A stretch of 64,000 nucleotides of DNA. It comes from an uncultured Campylobacter sp. (GTDB taxonomy: Bacteria > Campylobacterota > Campylobacteria > Campylobacterales > Campylobacteraceae). A model generated the notes under the pieces. It had not been told where the DNA came from. It searched no databases and saw only the letters and a program-made list of their open reading frames with translations. Numbering within the stretch: position 1 is the stretch's first letter; each line of letters opens with the position of its first letter. The position numbers were made by a program, and so were the translations under genes. Where the stretch lies: assembly GCA_900539255.1 (NCBI GenBank), contig UQBJ01000004.1, positions 9,557 to 73,556 on the forward strand. The letters run 5' to 3'. Below, piece by piece: positions 28,368 to 37,658 of this stretch.

Positions 28368-29660
28368 TTGAAAAAAATTCATTTCATAGGAATCGGCGGC
28401 ATAGGCATTTCAGCCCTTGCTCGCTTTTTAAAAGAAAAGGGCTATGAGATAAGCGGGAGCGATTTAAAGGCGAGTAAAATCACTGCTGAGCTTGAAAAAG
28501 AGGGCGTTGCCATCAGCATTCCACACGGCGAAAAAAATGTCATCGGCAAGGATTTAGTGATTTACTCAGCCGCGATAAAGGCGCAAAATGCTGAATTTAA
28601 AAAGGCAAAAGCACTTGGCATCAAAACGCTTTCGCGCAAAGAAGCCTTGCCGCTCATCTTGCGCGACAAACAAGTCTTTGCAGTCGCTGGCGCACACGGC
28701 AAAAGCACCACTTCAAGCATTTTAGCAAGCCTTATGAACGATGCAAGCGTCATCATCGGGGCGATTTTAAAGGAATTTGGCTCAAATATGATTTACAAAG
28801 AAAGCGACAAACTCATCTTTGAAGCCGATGAGTCAGACAGCTCTTTTTTAAACGCAAATCCCTATGTCGCCATAGTTACAAACGCAGAAGCTGAGCATTT
28901 GGAGCATTATAAAAACGATTTAAAAAAGCTGCATAAGGCTTATGAGCAGTTTTTAAACTCAGCAAAAATCCGCATAATAAACGGCGAGGACGAGTTTTTA
29001 AAGACCTTAAATTTAAGCGCGACAAAGCTTTATCCAAGCAAGGACATAAAAAATTACGCCGTGAGCGTTAAGGACTACAAGCCACGAACGAGCTTTACGC
29101 TTAAAGATTATGGCGAATTTTGCGTGCTTGGAATGGGCTATCATTTGGCTGTTGATGCGGCTTTGGCGATTTTGGCGGCTTTGGAATTTAAAAGCGTTGA
29201 TGAGGTGCGCGTGCGACTTGAAAATTACAAGGGCATTAAAAAGCGTTTTGACATTTTAGTGGCTGATGAAAAGCACGCTATCATCGATGATTACGGGCAT
29301 CACCCGACTGAGATAAGCGCTACTTTAAAGGCAGCAAGCGAGTATGCAAGGCTTGCAGGATACTCAAAAATCACAGCCATTTTCGAGCCACACCGCTACA
29401 CGCGTTTAGTGGCGAATTTAGAGCAGTTTAAGGACGCCTTTGCGGGGGTAAGCGAGCTTGTGATTTTGCCCATTTATGCGGCTGGCGAAAAGCCCGTGAG
29501 TGTGGATTTAAAAGCGCATTTTCCAAAGGCTACTTTTGTTAAGGACATTAAACGCATAGGCGAAGTTTTGGTTGATGATGAGGGTAGGGTTTATGAAGAT
29601 GGGCTTATCATAGGCTTTGGCGCAGGGGACATAAGCGTGAAGTTAAGGGGCGAAAAATGA
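28368..29660 (+). CDS. murC: UDP-N-acetylmuramate--L-alanine ligase
   Basis: A 430 aa cytoplasmic Mur ligase adding L-Ala to UDP-MurNAc. Seen: N-terminal GIGGIGISALARFL, ATP loop GAHGKSTTSS (about 106-115), ADESDSSFL, and the C-terminal FEPHRYTR region. The start is TTG at 28368, preceded by AAAAAAAGGAT, because no nearer ATG precedes the conserved N-terminus. Downstream, a restriction-modification pair appears where C. jejuni has a small membrane protein. Confidence 0.96.
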   Translation: MKKIHFIGIGGIGISALARFLKEKGYEISGSDLKASKITAELEKEGVAISIPHGEKNVIGKDLVIYSAAIKAQNAEFKKAKALGIKTLSRKEALPLILRDKQVFAVAGAHGKSTTSSILASLMNDASVIIGAILKEFGSNMIYKESDKLIFEADESDSSFLNANPYVAIVTNAEAEHLEHYKNDLKKLHKAYEQFLNSAKIRIINGEDEFLKTLNLSATKLYPSKDIKNYAVSVKDYKPRTSFTLKDYGEFCVLGMGYHLAVDAALAILAALEFKSVDEVRVRLENYKGIKKRFDILVADEKHAIIDDYGHHPTEISATLKAASEYARLAGYSKITAIFEPHRYTRLVANLEQFKDAFAGVSELVILPIYAAGEKPVSVDLKAHFPKATFVKDIKRIGEVLVDDEGRVYEDGLIIGFGAGDISVKLRGEK

Positions 29661-29695
29661 GCGCACAAATCAGAAGCGCATTAAACTTTTTTGGT

Positions 29696-29701
29696 TATAA
29701 T
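29696..29701 (+). promoter_or_regulatory. -10 box of the methyltransferase gene
   Basis: TATAAT 28 nt ahead of the TTG start, within the short gap after murC, so the inserted pair likely has its own promoter. Confidence 0.5.
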
Positions 29702-29723
29702 TTACACAATAAAGGAGTTTGTT

Positions 29724-30944
29724 TTGTTGCAAGAGTTTAATTCTATCAAAAAACGCTTTGATACTTTAAATTTAAACCACGAACACTTTGTAAATTCTAA
29801 CGATATTTGCACGCCTATGGACTGCGTGAAAGAAATGCTTGACAGCCTACCAGCTGAGTTTTGGCAAAGAAAAAATCTCAAAGTGCTTGATTCTTGTTGT
29901 GGCAATGGCAATTTTCACGCCTACGCCGCACTTAAAACTCCGCTTAAAAATCTCTATTTTAACGAAATCAACGAAAAAAGAATAGCAAATTTAAAGGCGT
30001 ATTTTGGAGAAAATATCAACCTAACGATAATGGATTTTTTAGAATTTGACGAAACCCCAAAGTATGATTTAATCGTCTCAAATCCGCCCTATGCTAAATT
30101 TAATGACGGCAAAAGAGTATCCAAAAATCACAACCTTTCCCGCGCTTTTATCGAAAAATCCTTGAAAATTCTAAAAAATGGTGGATATTTGCTTTTTATC
30201 GTGCCAAACAATTGGATGAGTTTTGCGGATAGAAACGATTTGCCCACACTTTTAAGCAAATACCAGTTTAAAATTTTAGACATAGGCGGAGCAAAAAAGT
30301 ATTTTCCACAAGTTGGTTCGTCTTTTACTTGGTTTTTGCTTGAAAAAGTGCCAAACGAAAAGCCCTTTGAAGTGCGAAATCACTATGTTTTAAACGATAC
30401 GCAGTTTGTGAAAATCAGCCCAAATCAACGCTTTATCCCGCTTTATCATTCTCAAATCGTGCAAAGCATTGTTGATAAAACACTAAATTCAACCTTGCCA
30501 AAATATCCCGTGCAAACTAGCTCAAATTTACACCGCTACACCAAAAGCAAACTCATCAGCAACGAAAAGGACAAAACGCACATTTACAAGCTCATTCACA
30601 CGCCAAGCCAAGTTGTTTATAGCACAAAGCCACATATTTATCAAAAGGGCTATAAGGTTTTCATCTCTCTTACAAATCAATACAGCACCTTCATCGATGA
30701 ATGCGGTATGACGCAGTCCATAGCGTTTATAAGATGTAAGGATTTACAAGAAGCAAAGCAAATTCAAAGCGAGTTAGAACAACCTATTTATAAATTTCTC
30801 AACAACATAACGCGATATGGCAATTTTAACAATGTGCGAGTTTTGCAAAATTTACCCAAATTTGGCACATTTTCGCTTACAAAAGATGAAGAAAAAATGA
30901 TAGAAAAATTCAACAAGGCGTATTATGGCAAAGCAAAAAAATAA
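29724..30944 (+). CDS. N6-adenine DNA methyltransferase (type II restriction-modification)
   Basis: A 406 aa enzyme. Seen: motif I LDSCCGNGNFH (about 54-64) for S-adenosylmethionine binding and motif IV SNPPYAKF (about 118-125), typical of N6-adenine methylases of the gamma class, plus a C-terminal region that would recognise DNA. TTG at 29724 (or 29727) was taken as start since AAAGGAG lies 6-9 nt upstream and no ATG fits. The last 20 nt overlap a putative nuclease gene. The pair sits between murC and a gene adjacent to it in C. jejuni, so it looks inserted. Recognition sequence unknown. Confidence 0.85.
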   Translation: MLQEFNSIKKRFDTLNLNHEHFVNSNDICTPMDCVKEMLDSLPAEFWQRKNLKVLDSCCGNGNFHAYAALKTPLKNLYFNEINEKRIANLKAYFGENINLTIMDFLEFDETPKYDLIVSNPPYAKFNDGKRVSKNHNLSRAFIEKSLKILKNGGYLLFIVPNNWMSFADRNDLPTLLSKYQFKILDIGGAKKYFPQVGSSFTWFLLEKVPNEKPFEVRNHYVLNDTQFVKISPNQRFIPLYHSQIVQSIVDKTLNSTLPKYPVQTSSNLHRYTKSKLISNEKDKTHIYKLIHTPSQVVYSTKPHIYQKGYKVFISLTNQYSTFIDECGMTQSIAFIRCKDLQEAKQIQSELEQPIYKFLNNITRYGNFNNVRVLQNLPKFGTFSLTKDEEKMIEKFNKAYYGKAKK

Positions 30945-31443
30945 AAACATAATCCCATTAAAAAACATAGCCGAGCTTGCAGATGAGTGCGATTATGAGA
31001 ACTTTGAGTATAAAGAACATTTTAGTTTGATTTGCAAACTCTTGCCAAATTTAGACAAAGAAAAGTTAGAAATACAAATTTTAGATGAAACAAAATGCCA
31101 AGAAAAAGGCTTTGTGTATGTTTTTGTGATTGAGGGCAAAATCTTTAAAATCGGTCAGTCCATAAGCAACATAAAAGAACGAGTGCAAAGCTATAACTGC
31201 GGAAAAACTGAATACCGCATAAACGGCACTAATGGAACAACAAATTATTTTGTCTTGCAAAGTTTGCTCAAAATCAACAAAGAAGTCTTTGTGTATGCCT
31301 TTTTTCCGCCAAAGCCACGCTATGAAATTTTTGGGCAAATTTTTGAGGATAGCTATCCGCCTAGCAAAAAGGCTGAAAATATCATTATAAAAGATTTCAT
31401 CAAAAATCACGGCAAAAAACCTATCGGTTGCACGCAAACTTGA
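30925..31443 (+). CDS. GIY-YIG-like nuclease, partner of the methyltransferase
   Basis: A 172 aa protein. The central part resembles a GIY-YIG fold (T5orf172-like): VYVFVIEGKIFKIGQS (about 64-79) gives the two-strand signature, followed by a helix with Arg (NIKERVQSYN, about 82-91) and a later Glu-containing strand. Starting within the methyltransferase gene, it is most likely its cognate restriction enzyme, as in Hpy188I-type systems. The signature is degenerate (VYV...FKIG), so this is a fold-level inference. Confidence 0.65.
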   Translation: MAKQKNKNIIPLKNIAELADECDYENFEYKEHFSLICKLLPNLDKEKLEIQILDETKCQEKGFVYVFVIEGKIFKIGQSISNIKERVQSYNCGKTEYRINGTNGTTNYFVLQSLLKINKEVFVYAFFPPKPRYEIFGQIFEDSYPPSKKAENIIIKDFIKNHGKKPIGCTQT

Positions 31444-31460
31444 TGATTTAAGGAAGGCTA

Positions 31461-31805
31461 ATGGCTAAAATTTTAATTTACGCACTCATCATCGTGCTGT
31501 TTGCGCTGATTTCTTACGCGCTTAAAGAAAGGCTTGGCAAAAGGGCTGTGCCGTTTTTTGTCGCCCTTTGTTTTGCGGGCTTTGCGCTCATCGGCGTTTA
31601 TGAGATAAGCGGGGCGAAAAAGGACAAAAAGCACGAGCAGCTTTTGCTTGCCTTTTCAAATTCAAAGCCCTTAAAATGCCAAAACACCAGCGTTAGCAAA
31701 GATAAATTCAACTACGACTACGGCACAAAGAGCTTTATCAGCAAGGACAAAAGCGTAAGAGTGCTGATTTTGAGCATAAAAGAATGCGAATTTGATGATG
31801 AATGA
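31461..31805 (+). CDS. Small inner-membrane protein upstream of mutS2
   Basis: A 114 aa protein with two transmembrane helices (about 3-20 and 30-47) and a charged soluble tail. AAGGAAGGCTA precedes the ATG. Its last 8 nt overlap the mutS2 start. It holds the position of a similar membrane protein between murC and mutS2 in C. jejuni as I recall. No function is known. Confidence 0.75.
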   Translation: MAKILIYALIIVLFALISYALKERLGKRAVPFFVALCFAGFALIGVYEISGAKKDKKHEQLLLAFSNSKPLKCQNTSVSKDKFNYDYGTKSFISKDKSVRVLILSIKECEFDDE

Positions 31806-33993
31806 AATCCTTGCAAAGCTTGATTTAACGGGCTATGTTGATGAGTTTTGCGCTCATTTAGCAAGGCAAAAGCCCCTTTTTTTAGAAGGAGACAGCAAGC
31901 TGCATTTTGCGCGCATTTGTGAGCTGCAAGAGTTTGATTTTTCGCCCCCGCCAAGCTGTGAAAATTTGAGCCAAAGCCTTATGCACCTTAGCAAACAAGG
32001 CGTTTTACACCTGAATGAAAGCTTTGAATTTATCAAAATTTTGCGTTATTTTAGCTATCTTAAAGGGCTAAAATTTGAGCTTAGCCTTAAATCGTGGCTT
32101 GACAAAATCACTATCCCGCAGGCTCTTTTTGAGCTTTGTGCGTATTTTACGAGCAAGGGCGAGCTTAAAGACAGCCTTGATGAGCGGCTTATGCGGCTTA
32201 ATGAAGCGCGAAAGATTAAAGGCGAACAAATAAGGGCTGAGTTTAAAAAACTCACCACGAGCAAGGGTTTGCAAGCCTTTCTCATCGACACGCAAATTCA
32301 TTTTATAAACGGATTAGAGTGCTTGCTGGTGCGTGGCGGACACAGCTTAAAGAGCAAAATCATCGCTAGAAGTGCTGGTGGGGGCTTTTATGTCGTGCCA
32401 CAAAGTGTGGAGCATTTGCAAAGTGAGTGCGATAAAATAGCAAGCGAAAAGGAAAAAATTTATTATGAATACGCCAAAAAAATTTCGCAAATTTTTCACA
32501 AAGAACTTGCCTTTTTGAAATTCATCGACAAGGCTTTTGACACCTTTGATAGTTACAGCGCGCGCGTGCTTTTTTCTCGCCAAAAGGACTATGAATTCGT
32601 GCTTTGCGATAGTAGCAAGGACATTATTTTAAAGGACTTTGCGCATCCTGCCCTAAAAAACGCTAAAAGCGTGAGCGTTGATTTCACAAAGCAAGTTTTG
32701 CTCGTAACTGGCGTAAATGCGGGCGGTAAATCTATGCTTTTAAAGGGCATTTTAAGCGCTGCTTTGTTAGCAAAGCATTTGCTGCCGATGAAAATTGATG
32801 CAAATTCAAGCAAAATCGGCTCATTTAAGGATATAAACGCCATCATTGAGGACCCGCAAAATGTCAAAAACGACATTTCCACTTTCGCAGGGCGAATGCT
32901 TGCTTTTTCAAGGCTGATGAGCACAAAAGATATGCTTTTGGGTGTCGATGAAATCGAGCTTGGCACGGACTTTGAAGAAGCGGCGAGCCTTTATAGCGTT
33001 TTGATAGAAACGCTCATTTCAAAAGGGCTTAAAATCATCATCACCACGCACCACAAACGCCTTGCAATGTTGCTTGCTAAAAACGAGCAAGTGGAGCTTT
33101 TAGCCGCTCTTTATGATGAGAGTGCGGCGCGCCCAAGATATGAGTTTTTAAAAGGCACTTTGGGCAAATCCTACGCCTTTGAAACGGCTTTGCGTTATGG
33201 CATAAGCGCGAATTTAGTGGCAAAGGCAAGGCAAATTTATGGAGAAAATAAAGAAAATTTAGAAGAACTTGTCGGCAAAAACATAAATTTAGAGCTAGAA
33301 CTGCGCCAAAAGCTCAAAACTACGGCGCAAAAAGAGCAAAAAGCCCAAAGCATTTTAGAGTCCCTTAAAGCGCAAAAAGAGCAAAATGATGGAGAGCTTA
33401 AAAAGCTCATCATAAGGCTTGAAAATGAGTATTACCAAGCCATAGAGCAGGCAAAAAATAGCCTAAAATTCGAGGACACAAAGGACAAGCAAAGGGGCAT
33501 AAACAAGGCAAATGAGCTGAAAAAAAGCATACAAATGCCTGAATTTTCAGCCGATGAGAGCTTGAAAGTGGGCGATTTTGTGCGCTATAACAGCCTGAAA
33601 GGGCAGATTGTAAGCATAAACAAAAACGAGGCTACTTTGGAGTGCGAGGGGCTAAAACTGCGCGTGGCTTTGAATTTACTCAAAAAAAGCGTGGCGGGAG
33701 CTTTAAACGGCGCAAACAAAGCAAGCGTTGTGAATTTAGCAAGGGCGCAAGAAGCGAGCGTGAGCCTTGACTTGCACGGACTTCGTGCTGATGAGGCTTT
33801 GAGTGAGCTTGATAGCTTTATCTCAAACGCCTTGTTAGCTGGCTTTGATGAGGTTATCATCTATCACGGCATCGGCACGGGCAAGCTAGCATTAGTGGTA
33901 AAAGAGTTTTTGCAAGCGCACAAAAGCGTGAAAAGTTTCGCAGACGCCCCAGCTCATCAAGGCGGCTTTGGCGCAAAAATCGTAAGGTTTTGA
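31798..33993 (+). CDS. mutS2: Endonuclease MutS2
   Basis: A 731 aa MutS-family ATPase without the mismatch-reading domain, binding branched DNA and limiting recombination or acting in ribosome rescue. Seen: Walker A VNAGGKSML (about 308-316), Walker B LLGVDEIELGTDFEEA, a coiled coil (about 490-590) and a C-terminal Smr nuclease domain (about 655-731, LDLHGLRADEAL and HGIGTGKL). ATG 31798 overlaps the upstream gene; ATG 31795 is an equal alternative. Confidence 0.94.
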   Translation: MNEILAKLDLTGYVDEFCAHLARQKPLFLEGDSKLHFARICELQEFDFSPPPSCENLSQSLMHLSKQGVLHLNESFEFIKILRYFSYLKGLKFELSLKSWLDKITIPQALFELCAYFTSKGELKDSLDERLMRLNEARKIKGEQIRAEFKKLTTSKGLQAFLIDTQIHFINGLECLLVRGGHSLKSKIIARSAGGGFYVVPQSVEHLQSECDKIASEKEKIYYEYAKKISQIFHKELAFLKFIDKAFDTFDSYSARVLFSRQKDYEFVLCDSSKDIILKDFAHPALKNAKSVSVDFTKQVLLVTGVNAGGKSMLLKGILSAALLAKHLLPMKIDANSSKIGSFKDINAIIEDPQNVKNDISTFAGRMLAFSRLMSTKDMLLGVDEIELGTDFEEAASLYSVLIETLISKGLKIIITTHHKRLAMLLAKNEQVELLAALYDESAARPRYEFLKGTLGKSYAFETALRYGISANLVAKARQIYGENKENLEELVGKNINLELELRQKLKTTAQKEQKAQSILESLKAQKEQNDGELKKLIIRLENEYYQAIEQAKNSLKFEDTKDKQRGINKANELKKSIQMPEFSADESLKVGDFVRYNSLKGQIVSINKNEATLECEGLKLRVALNLLKKSVAGALNGANKASVVNLARAQEASVSLDLHGLRADEALSELDSFISNALLAGFDEVIIYHGIGTGKLALVVKEFLQAHKSVKSFADAPAHQGGFGAKIVRF

Positions 33994-34061
33994 ATTGAGC
34001 TTTTTGATGAAAGAGTGAATTTTTTATTTAAATGTTATTTGATAATTTATGAATTTTTGAC

Positions 34062-34067
34062 TATAAT
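34062..34067 (+). promoter_or_regulatory. -10 box of cheZ
   Basis: TATAAT 35 nt before the ATG, in the 110-bp gap after mutS2. Confidence 0.5.
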
Positions 34068-34102
34068 TACATTTTTAAGAGTTAAAATTTCAAGGATAAA
34101 CG

Positions 34103-34885
34103 ATGACACAAGAAGAGTTAGATGCTTTGATGAAAATCGGCGAAGAGCTTGAAAGCGATGATGAGCCTACGCAAAGCGAGCCAAGTGCGAGCGTGGGCGA
34201 TTTGAGTGCGGAGGATTTAAGTGGCGCAAATGAGCCAAATTTAAGCGCAACGGCGTTGTCAAATGGCGTAAATGAGCTAGATTTGGGCGTGTCAGCCTTA
34301 CAAAAAGGCGCAAACTCTCAAAATGCCGAGAATTTAAACGAGTTAAACATAAACACACCGCCAAGCAACGAACACAAAGTCGTGCATCAGCTTGATGAGG
34401 TTACGCGAGATAGCGAAGAAAAGGCTATTGAGATGATGGATAGGCTCGAAAATATCGGTAAATTCTTTAACCACATTGAGCTTGCCCTTGAAGACATAAA
34501 AGAAAATATCAGCAAAAACCAAGCGACTTTTTCTACTCTAAATGCGAAATTTCCGCACATTCAGACATTTAAAACCGCGCTTAATGCCAGCACAAAGAGC
34601 CTTGAAGCAAGTGAAAATATCTTTAAACTCTTGCAGCAAGGGCAGGACGAAGTTTTTGTCTCTATGGACGCTATGCAGTATCAAGACATTCATCGCCAAA
34701 AAATCGAAAGAGCCATCAATGTGATGCGCGCACTCAATCGCTATATGAATTCACTCTTTGAGGGCGACATAGACGACAGCAAGCGCGTTTCATCAGCCGT
34801 GCATATCGCAGGGGACAGCACCAAAGAAGTGATGAATGACGGCGACATAGAGGATTTAATCGCAAGTTTAAGAGGAAACAAATAA
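34103..34885 (+). CDS. cheZ: Chemotaxis phosphatase CheZ
   Basis: A 260 aa cytoplasmic protein of the remote CheZ type found in Campylobacterota, which dephosphorylates CheY-P. Seen: an N-terminal acidic head, a low-complexity linker (about 25-90, rich in Ser, Asn, Leu, Gly), a long helical bundle (about 100-215) with the catalytic-type motif MDAMQYQDIHRQKIERAINVM (about 190-210) and the C-terminal DIEDLIASL peptide that binds CheY. The linker again has several GAATTT/AAATTT sites. It starts a four-gene run also seen in C. jejuni. Confidence 0.88.
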   Translation: MTQEELDALMKIGEELESDDEPTQSEPSASVGDLSAEDLSGANEPNLSATALSNGVNELDLGVSALQKGANSQNAENLNELNINTPPSNEHKVVHQLDEVTRDSEEKAIEMMDRLENIGKFFNHIELALEDIKENISKNQATFSTLNAKFPHIQTFKTALNASTKSLEASENIFKLLQQGQDEVFVSMDAMQYQDIHRQKIERAINVMRALNRYMNSLFEGDIDDSKRVSSAVHIAGDSTKEVMNDGDIEDLIASLRGNK

Positions 34886-35045
34886 ATTTAGGGCAAGATG
34901 ATGAATTTAGCAAGCAAAAATGTGAATTTCACGGCGTTTTCAAGCACAAATTTAGCCCAAAGTGCGCTAAATTTAAAGGCACGCATTGCGCTAAACCTTG
35001 CAAAAGCCCAAATTTCAATTAAATTTAACACTCAGGACAAAAGCC

Positions 35046-36299
35046 GTGATAACGCCTGAGATAGTCGCCCCAGCTGGTAATTTCACCAAGCTTAAAATCG
35101 CCCTAGCTTACGGAGCTGATGCCGTTTATGCGGGGGTAAATAACTTTTCCTTGCGCTCACGCACAGCGCACGAATTTGACTATGAAAGCTTTGAAAAAGC
35201 CATTATTTACGCGCATTCTTTGGGTAAAAAGGTTTTCGTTACGATAAATGGCTTTCATTTCAGCTCTCAGCTTGACGGGCTTAAAAGGCATATTTTGCGC
35301 TTAAAGGCGATGAAGCCTGATGCTTTCATCGTGGCAAGCTTGGGCGCTATGCGTTTAGCGCAAGAAAACGCGAGCGAAATTCCACTGCATATCTCCACGC
35401 AGGCAAATGTGCTTAACTTTATGGACGCTCAAATTTACAAAGAAATGGGCGCAAAACGCATAGTCATCGCCCGCGAACTTGGCTTAAAGGACGCTAAAAC
35501 CATAAAAGAGCATTGCGACATAGAGCTTGAAGCCTTTGTGCACGGCTCTATGTGCTTTGCTTACTCTGGGCGTTGCTTAATCAGCTCCGTGCAAAGCGGC
35601 AGAATGAGCAACCGCGGCTCTTGCGCTAATGATTGCCGCTTTCCTTACGAGCTTTATGCTAAAAACGCCGACAACGGCACGCTTTTTCGCCTTGAAGAAA
35701 AAGATAGCGGCACGCATATTTTCAACTCAAAAGACTTAAATTTAAGCTCACATATCGAAAAAATAATGAAAGAAGAGTGCATAAACGCCTTTAAAATCGA
35801 AGGGCGCACCAAAAGTGAGTATTATGTGGCTCTTACCACGCGCACCTACAAAATGGCGGTTTTAGACACCTTGCGTGGCGAATTCAACGCGCCCAAATAC
35901 GAGCAAGAAATCCACACGCTCAAAAACAGAGGCTTTACGGACGGGTATTTGGTAGCACGAGCCTTTGAAAAAACCGACACGCAAAACTTTGCCACGAGTT
36001 TAGAAGAAGGCACGCACCAAGTTTGCGCTATCAGCGAGGACGGCGAGTTTTTCAAATGCAAGGGACAAGTGCATTTAAACACGCCTTATGAAATCCTTGC
36101 GCCCATAAATTCACGCATAAGCCCTTGCGAGAACGAAACGGGGCTTGTTTATGAAAACGAGGGGCGGTATTTTGTGGAATTTAAAAGGCTTGTAGCTAAA
36201 AACAACAAGGATTTTAGGGAAATTCACAGCGGCAATGAAAACGAAATCAAGCTACCTGAGGCTTTGCCTGAATTTAGCTTTTTGAGAAAGGAAGTATAA
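35046..36299 (+). CDS. U32-family peptidase/tRNA hydroxylation protein (TrhP-like)
   Basis: A 417 aa protein of the U32 family. Seen: PEIVAPAGNFTKLKIALAYGADAVYAG at the N-terminus, the cysteine signature EAFVHGSMCFAYSGRCLISSVQSGRMSNRGSCANDCR (about 158-194), and a C-terminal barrel. Members such as TrhP hydroxylate uridine 34 of tRNA with prephenate and an Fe-S cluster; the older label is collagenase-like protease. GTG 35046 was chosen since AGGAC precedes it and the family N-terminus begins there. The preceding 34886-35045 stretch is RAATTY-rich. Confidence 0.85.
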   Translation: MITPEIVAPAGNFTKLKIALAYGADAVYAGVNNFSLRSRTAHEFDYESFEKAIIYAHSLGKKVFVTINGFHFSSQLDGLKRHILRLKAMKPDAFIVASLGAMRLAQENASEIPLHISTQANVLNFMDAQIYKEMGAKRIVIARELGLKDAKTIKEHCDIELEAFVHGSMCFAYSGRCLISSVQSGRMSNRGSCANDCRFPYELYAKNADNGTLFRLEEKDSGTHIFNSKDLNLSSHIEKIMKEECINAFKIEGRTKSEYYVALTTRTYKMAVLDTLRGEFNAPKYEQEIHTLKNRGFTDGYLVARAFEKTDTQNFATSLEEGTHQVCAISEDGEFFKCKGQVHLNTPYEILAPINSRISPCENETGLVYENEGRYFVEFKRLVAKNNKDFREIHSGNENEIKLPEALPEFSFLRKEV

Positions 36300-36793
36300 T
36301 GGACTTTGTAAGCATTGTTATGGGAAGCAAGAGCGATTATGAAGTGGTAAGCGAGGCTGGCAAAATTTTAGAAAAATTTGGCGTCAAATACGAGCTCATC
36401 ATAAGTTCAGCTCACCGCAGCCCCAAAAGAACGGCTGAGTATGTCGCAAAAGCCGAGCAAAAAGGCGCAAAGGTTTTCATCGCCGCAGCTGGAATGGCGG
36501 CGCATTTAGCAGGGGCAATCGCCGCACACACCACAAAACCCGTGCTTGGCGTGCCGATGAGTGGGACAAACCTTGCAAGTATGGACTCGCTTTTTTCTAC
36601 CGTGCAAATGCCGCGTGGCATTCCTGTGGCGACTTTGGCGATAGGCAAGGCAGGTGCTGTAAATGCGGCGTATTTGGCGGTGCAAATTTTGGCTTTAAAT
36701 GATGAAAATTTAGCCCTTGCGCTCAAAAAAGACAGACAAGCGCAAGAAAATCAGCTCATAGCGGACTCAAACAGCGTAGAAGTGCTACTATAA
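36299..36793 (+). CDS. purE: 5-(carboxyamino)imidazole ribonucleotide mutase
   Basis: A 164 aa class I PurE that converts N5-CAIR to CAIR in purine synthesis. Seen: MGSKSDYE at the N-terminus, SAHRSPKRT (about 41-49) with the catalytic His, and AAAGMAAHLAGAIAAHTTKPVLGVP (about 62-86). The start overlaps the previous stop (TAATG) with AAGGAAG upstream. Confidence 0.95.
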   Translation: MDFVSIVMGSKSDYEVVSEAGKILEKFGVKYELIISSAHRSPKRTAEYVAKAEQKGAKVFIAAAGMAAHLAGAIAAHTTKPVLGVPMSGTNLASMDSLFSTVQMPRGIPVATLAIGKAGAVNAAYLAVQILALNDENLALALKKDRQAQENQLIADSNSVEVLL

Positions 36794-36803
36794 AGGGGAT
36801 AAA

Positions 36804-37658
36804 ATGCAAACATATTTAGAGATAGGCGAATTTTGCAAGCTCGTGCATTTGAGCGAAGATGTCGTCAAAGGAATGATGGCAAATGGAGCGTTGAATTTCA
36901 AGGACGAGGACGGCAAAATCTATATCGAGGCAAATCAAGGCACTTTCAGTGTCGTGCCAAAGGGCAGCGGCGAGGCTACACCTATCAGCAGTATAAGTTT
37001 AGCTGGGGAAAGCTTTGTCGAAAAGACCATAGGGACGATTTTAAACCTACACGAAAAGGTGCTAGATGCCAAAGACGAGACACTAGAAACGCTCAAAAAC
37101 GAAAACAAATTCCTAAAAGATGTGCTTTACTCAATGCAAGAAATTTACGATGAGGACAGAAAAACCATAGACATTTTAAATGAGCAGCTTGGGCGTGCGC
37201 AAGAAGAAGTGGAGTTTTTGAAACGCAAATACAAACTTATGTGGAACAAAGCAGTGGATAATTTCACGCAAGGCAAAATGAGCGCGACTATGGACGATGA
37301 TATAGAAAATAGTGCATTTAGCCCAAGAAGCGAAAGGAATTCAAGCCTAAATTCTAGCTTGAATTCGGCTTTAAATTCGGGCGCGAATTCAAATGACAAT
37401 TCAAGCGCAAATTCAGCCCTAAAAGCCGCCGCAAGCGCAGCCTTGCACGCTGAGACACCAAAAAGCCAAAGCACAAATTCTAACTCAAATTCAAGCAGCA
37501 CAAACGAGAATTCAAGCGCAAATTCCACGCCAAAGGCTGAAAATTTAAGCACGACACAAAGCACGGCAAATTCAAGCACCACAGCAAATTCAGCCACAAA
37601 TTCAAGCACGAATTCAAACGCAAATTCCACAAATCCACAAAAGGACAGCGCACAATGA
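36804..37658 (+). CDS. DUF3972-like coiled-coil protein with long Asn/Ser repeat tail
   Basis: A 284 aa protein. Residues about 1-165 look conserved: an N-terminal helix-turn-helix-like segment ([21 protein letters not shown]), then a coiled coil (about 80-160). From about 175 to the end there are about 110 residues of Asn, Ser, Ala and Thr. The tail DNA has 16 RAATTY hexamers between 37337 and 37628, roughly twenty times the number I would expect by chance. Function unknown; it sits between purE and glyQ, as the shorter C. jejuni gene does. Overlaps glyQ by 4 nt. Confidence 0.8.
   Translation: MQTYLEIGEFCKLVHLSEDVVKGMMANGALNFKDEDGKIYIEANQGTFSVVPKGSGEATPISSISLAGESFVEKTIGTILNLHEKVLDAKDETLETLKNENKFLKDVLYSMQEIYDEDRKTIDILNEQLGRAQEEVEFLKRKYKLMWNKAVDNFTQGKMSATMDDDIENSAFSPRSERNSSLNSSLNSALNSGANSNDNSSANSALKAAASAALHAETPKSQSTNSNSNSSSTNENSSANSTPKAENLSTTQSTANSSTTANSATNSSTNSNANSTNPQKDSAQ

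Noticed and set aside
34900..35061. Short frame beginning ATG ATG AAT TTA GCA between cheZ and the U32 gene
   Set aside because: It runs through RAATTY-rich DNA and overlaps the likely U32 start, with no ribosome binding site. It is more likely part of a motif array than a gene.
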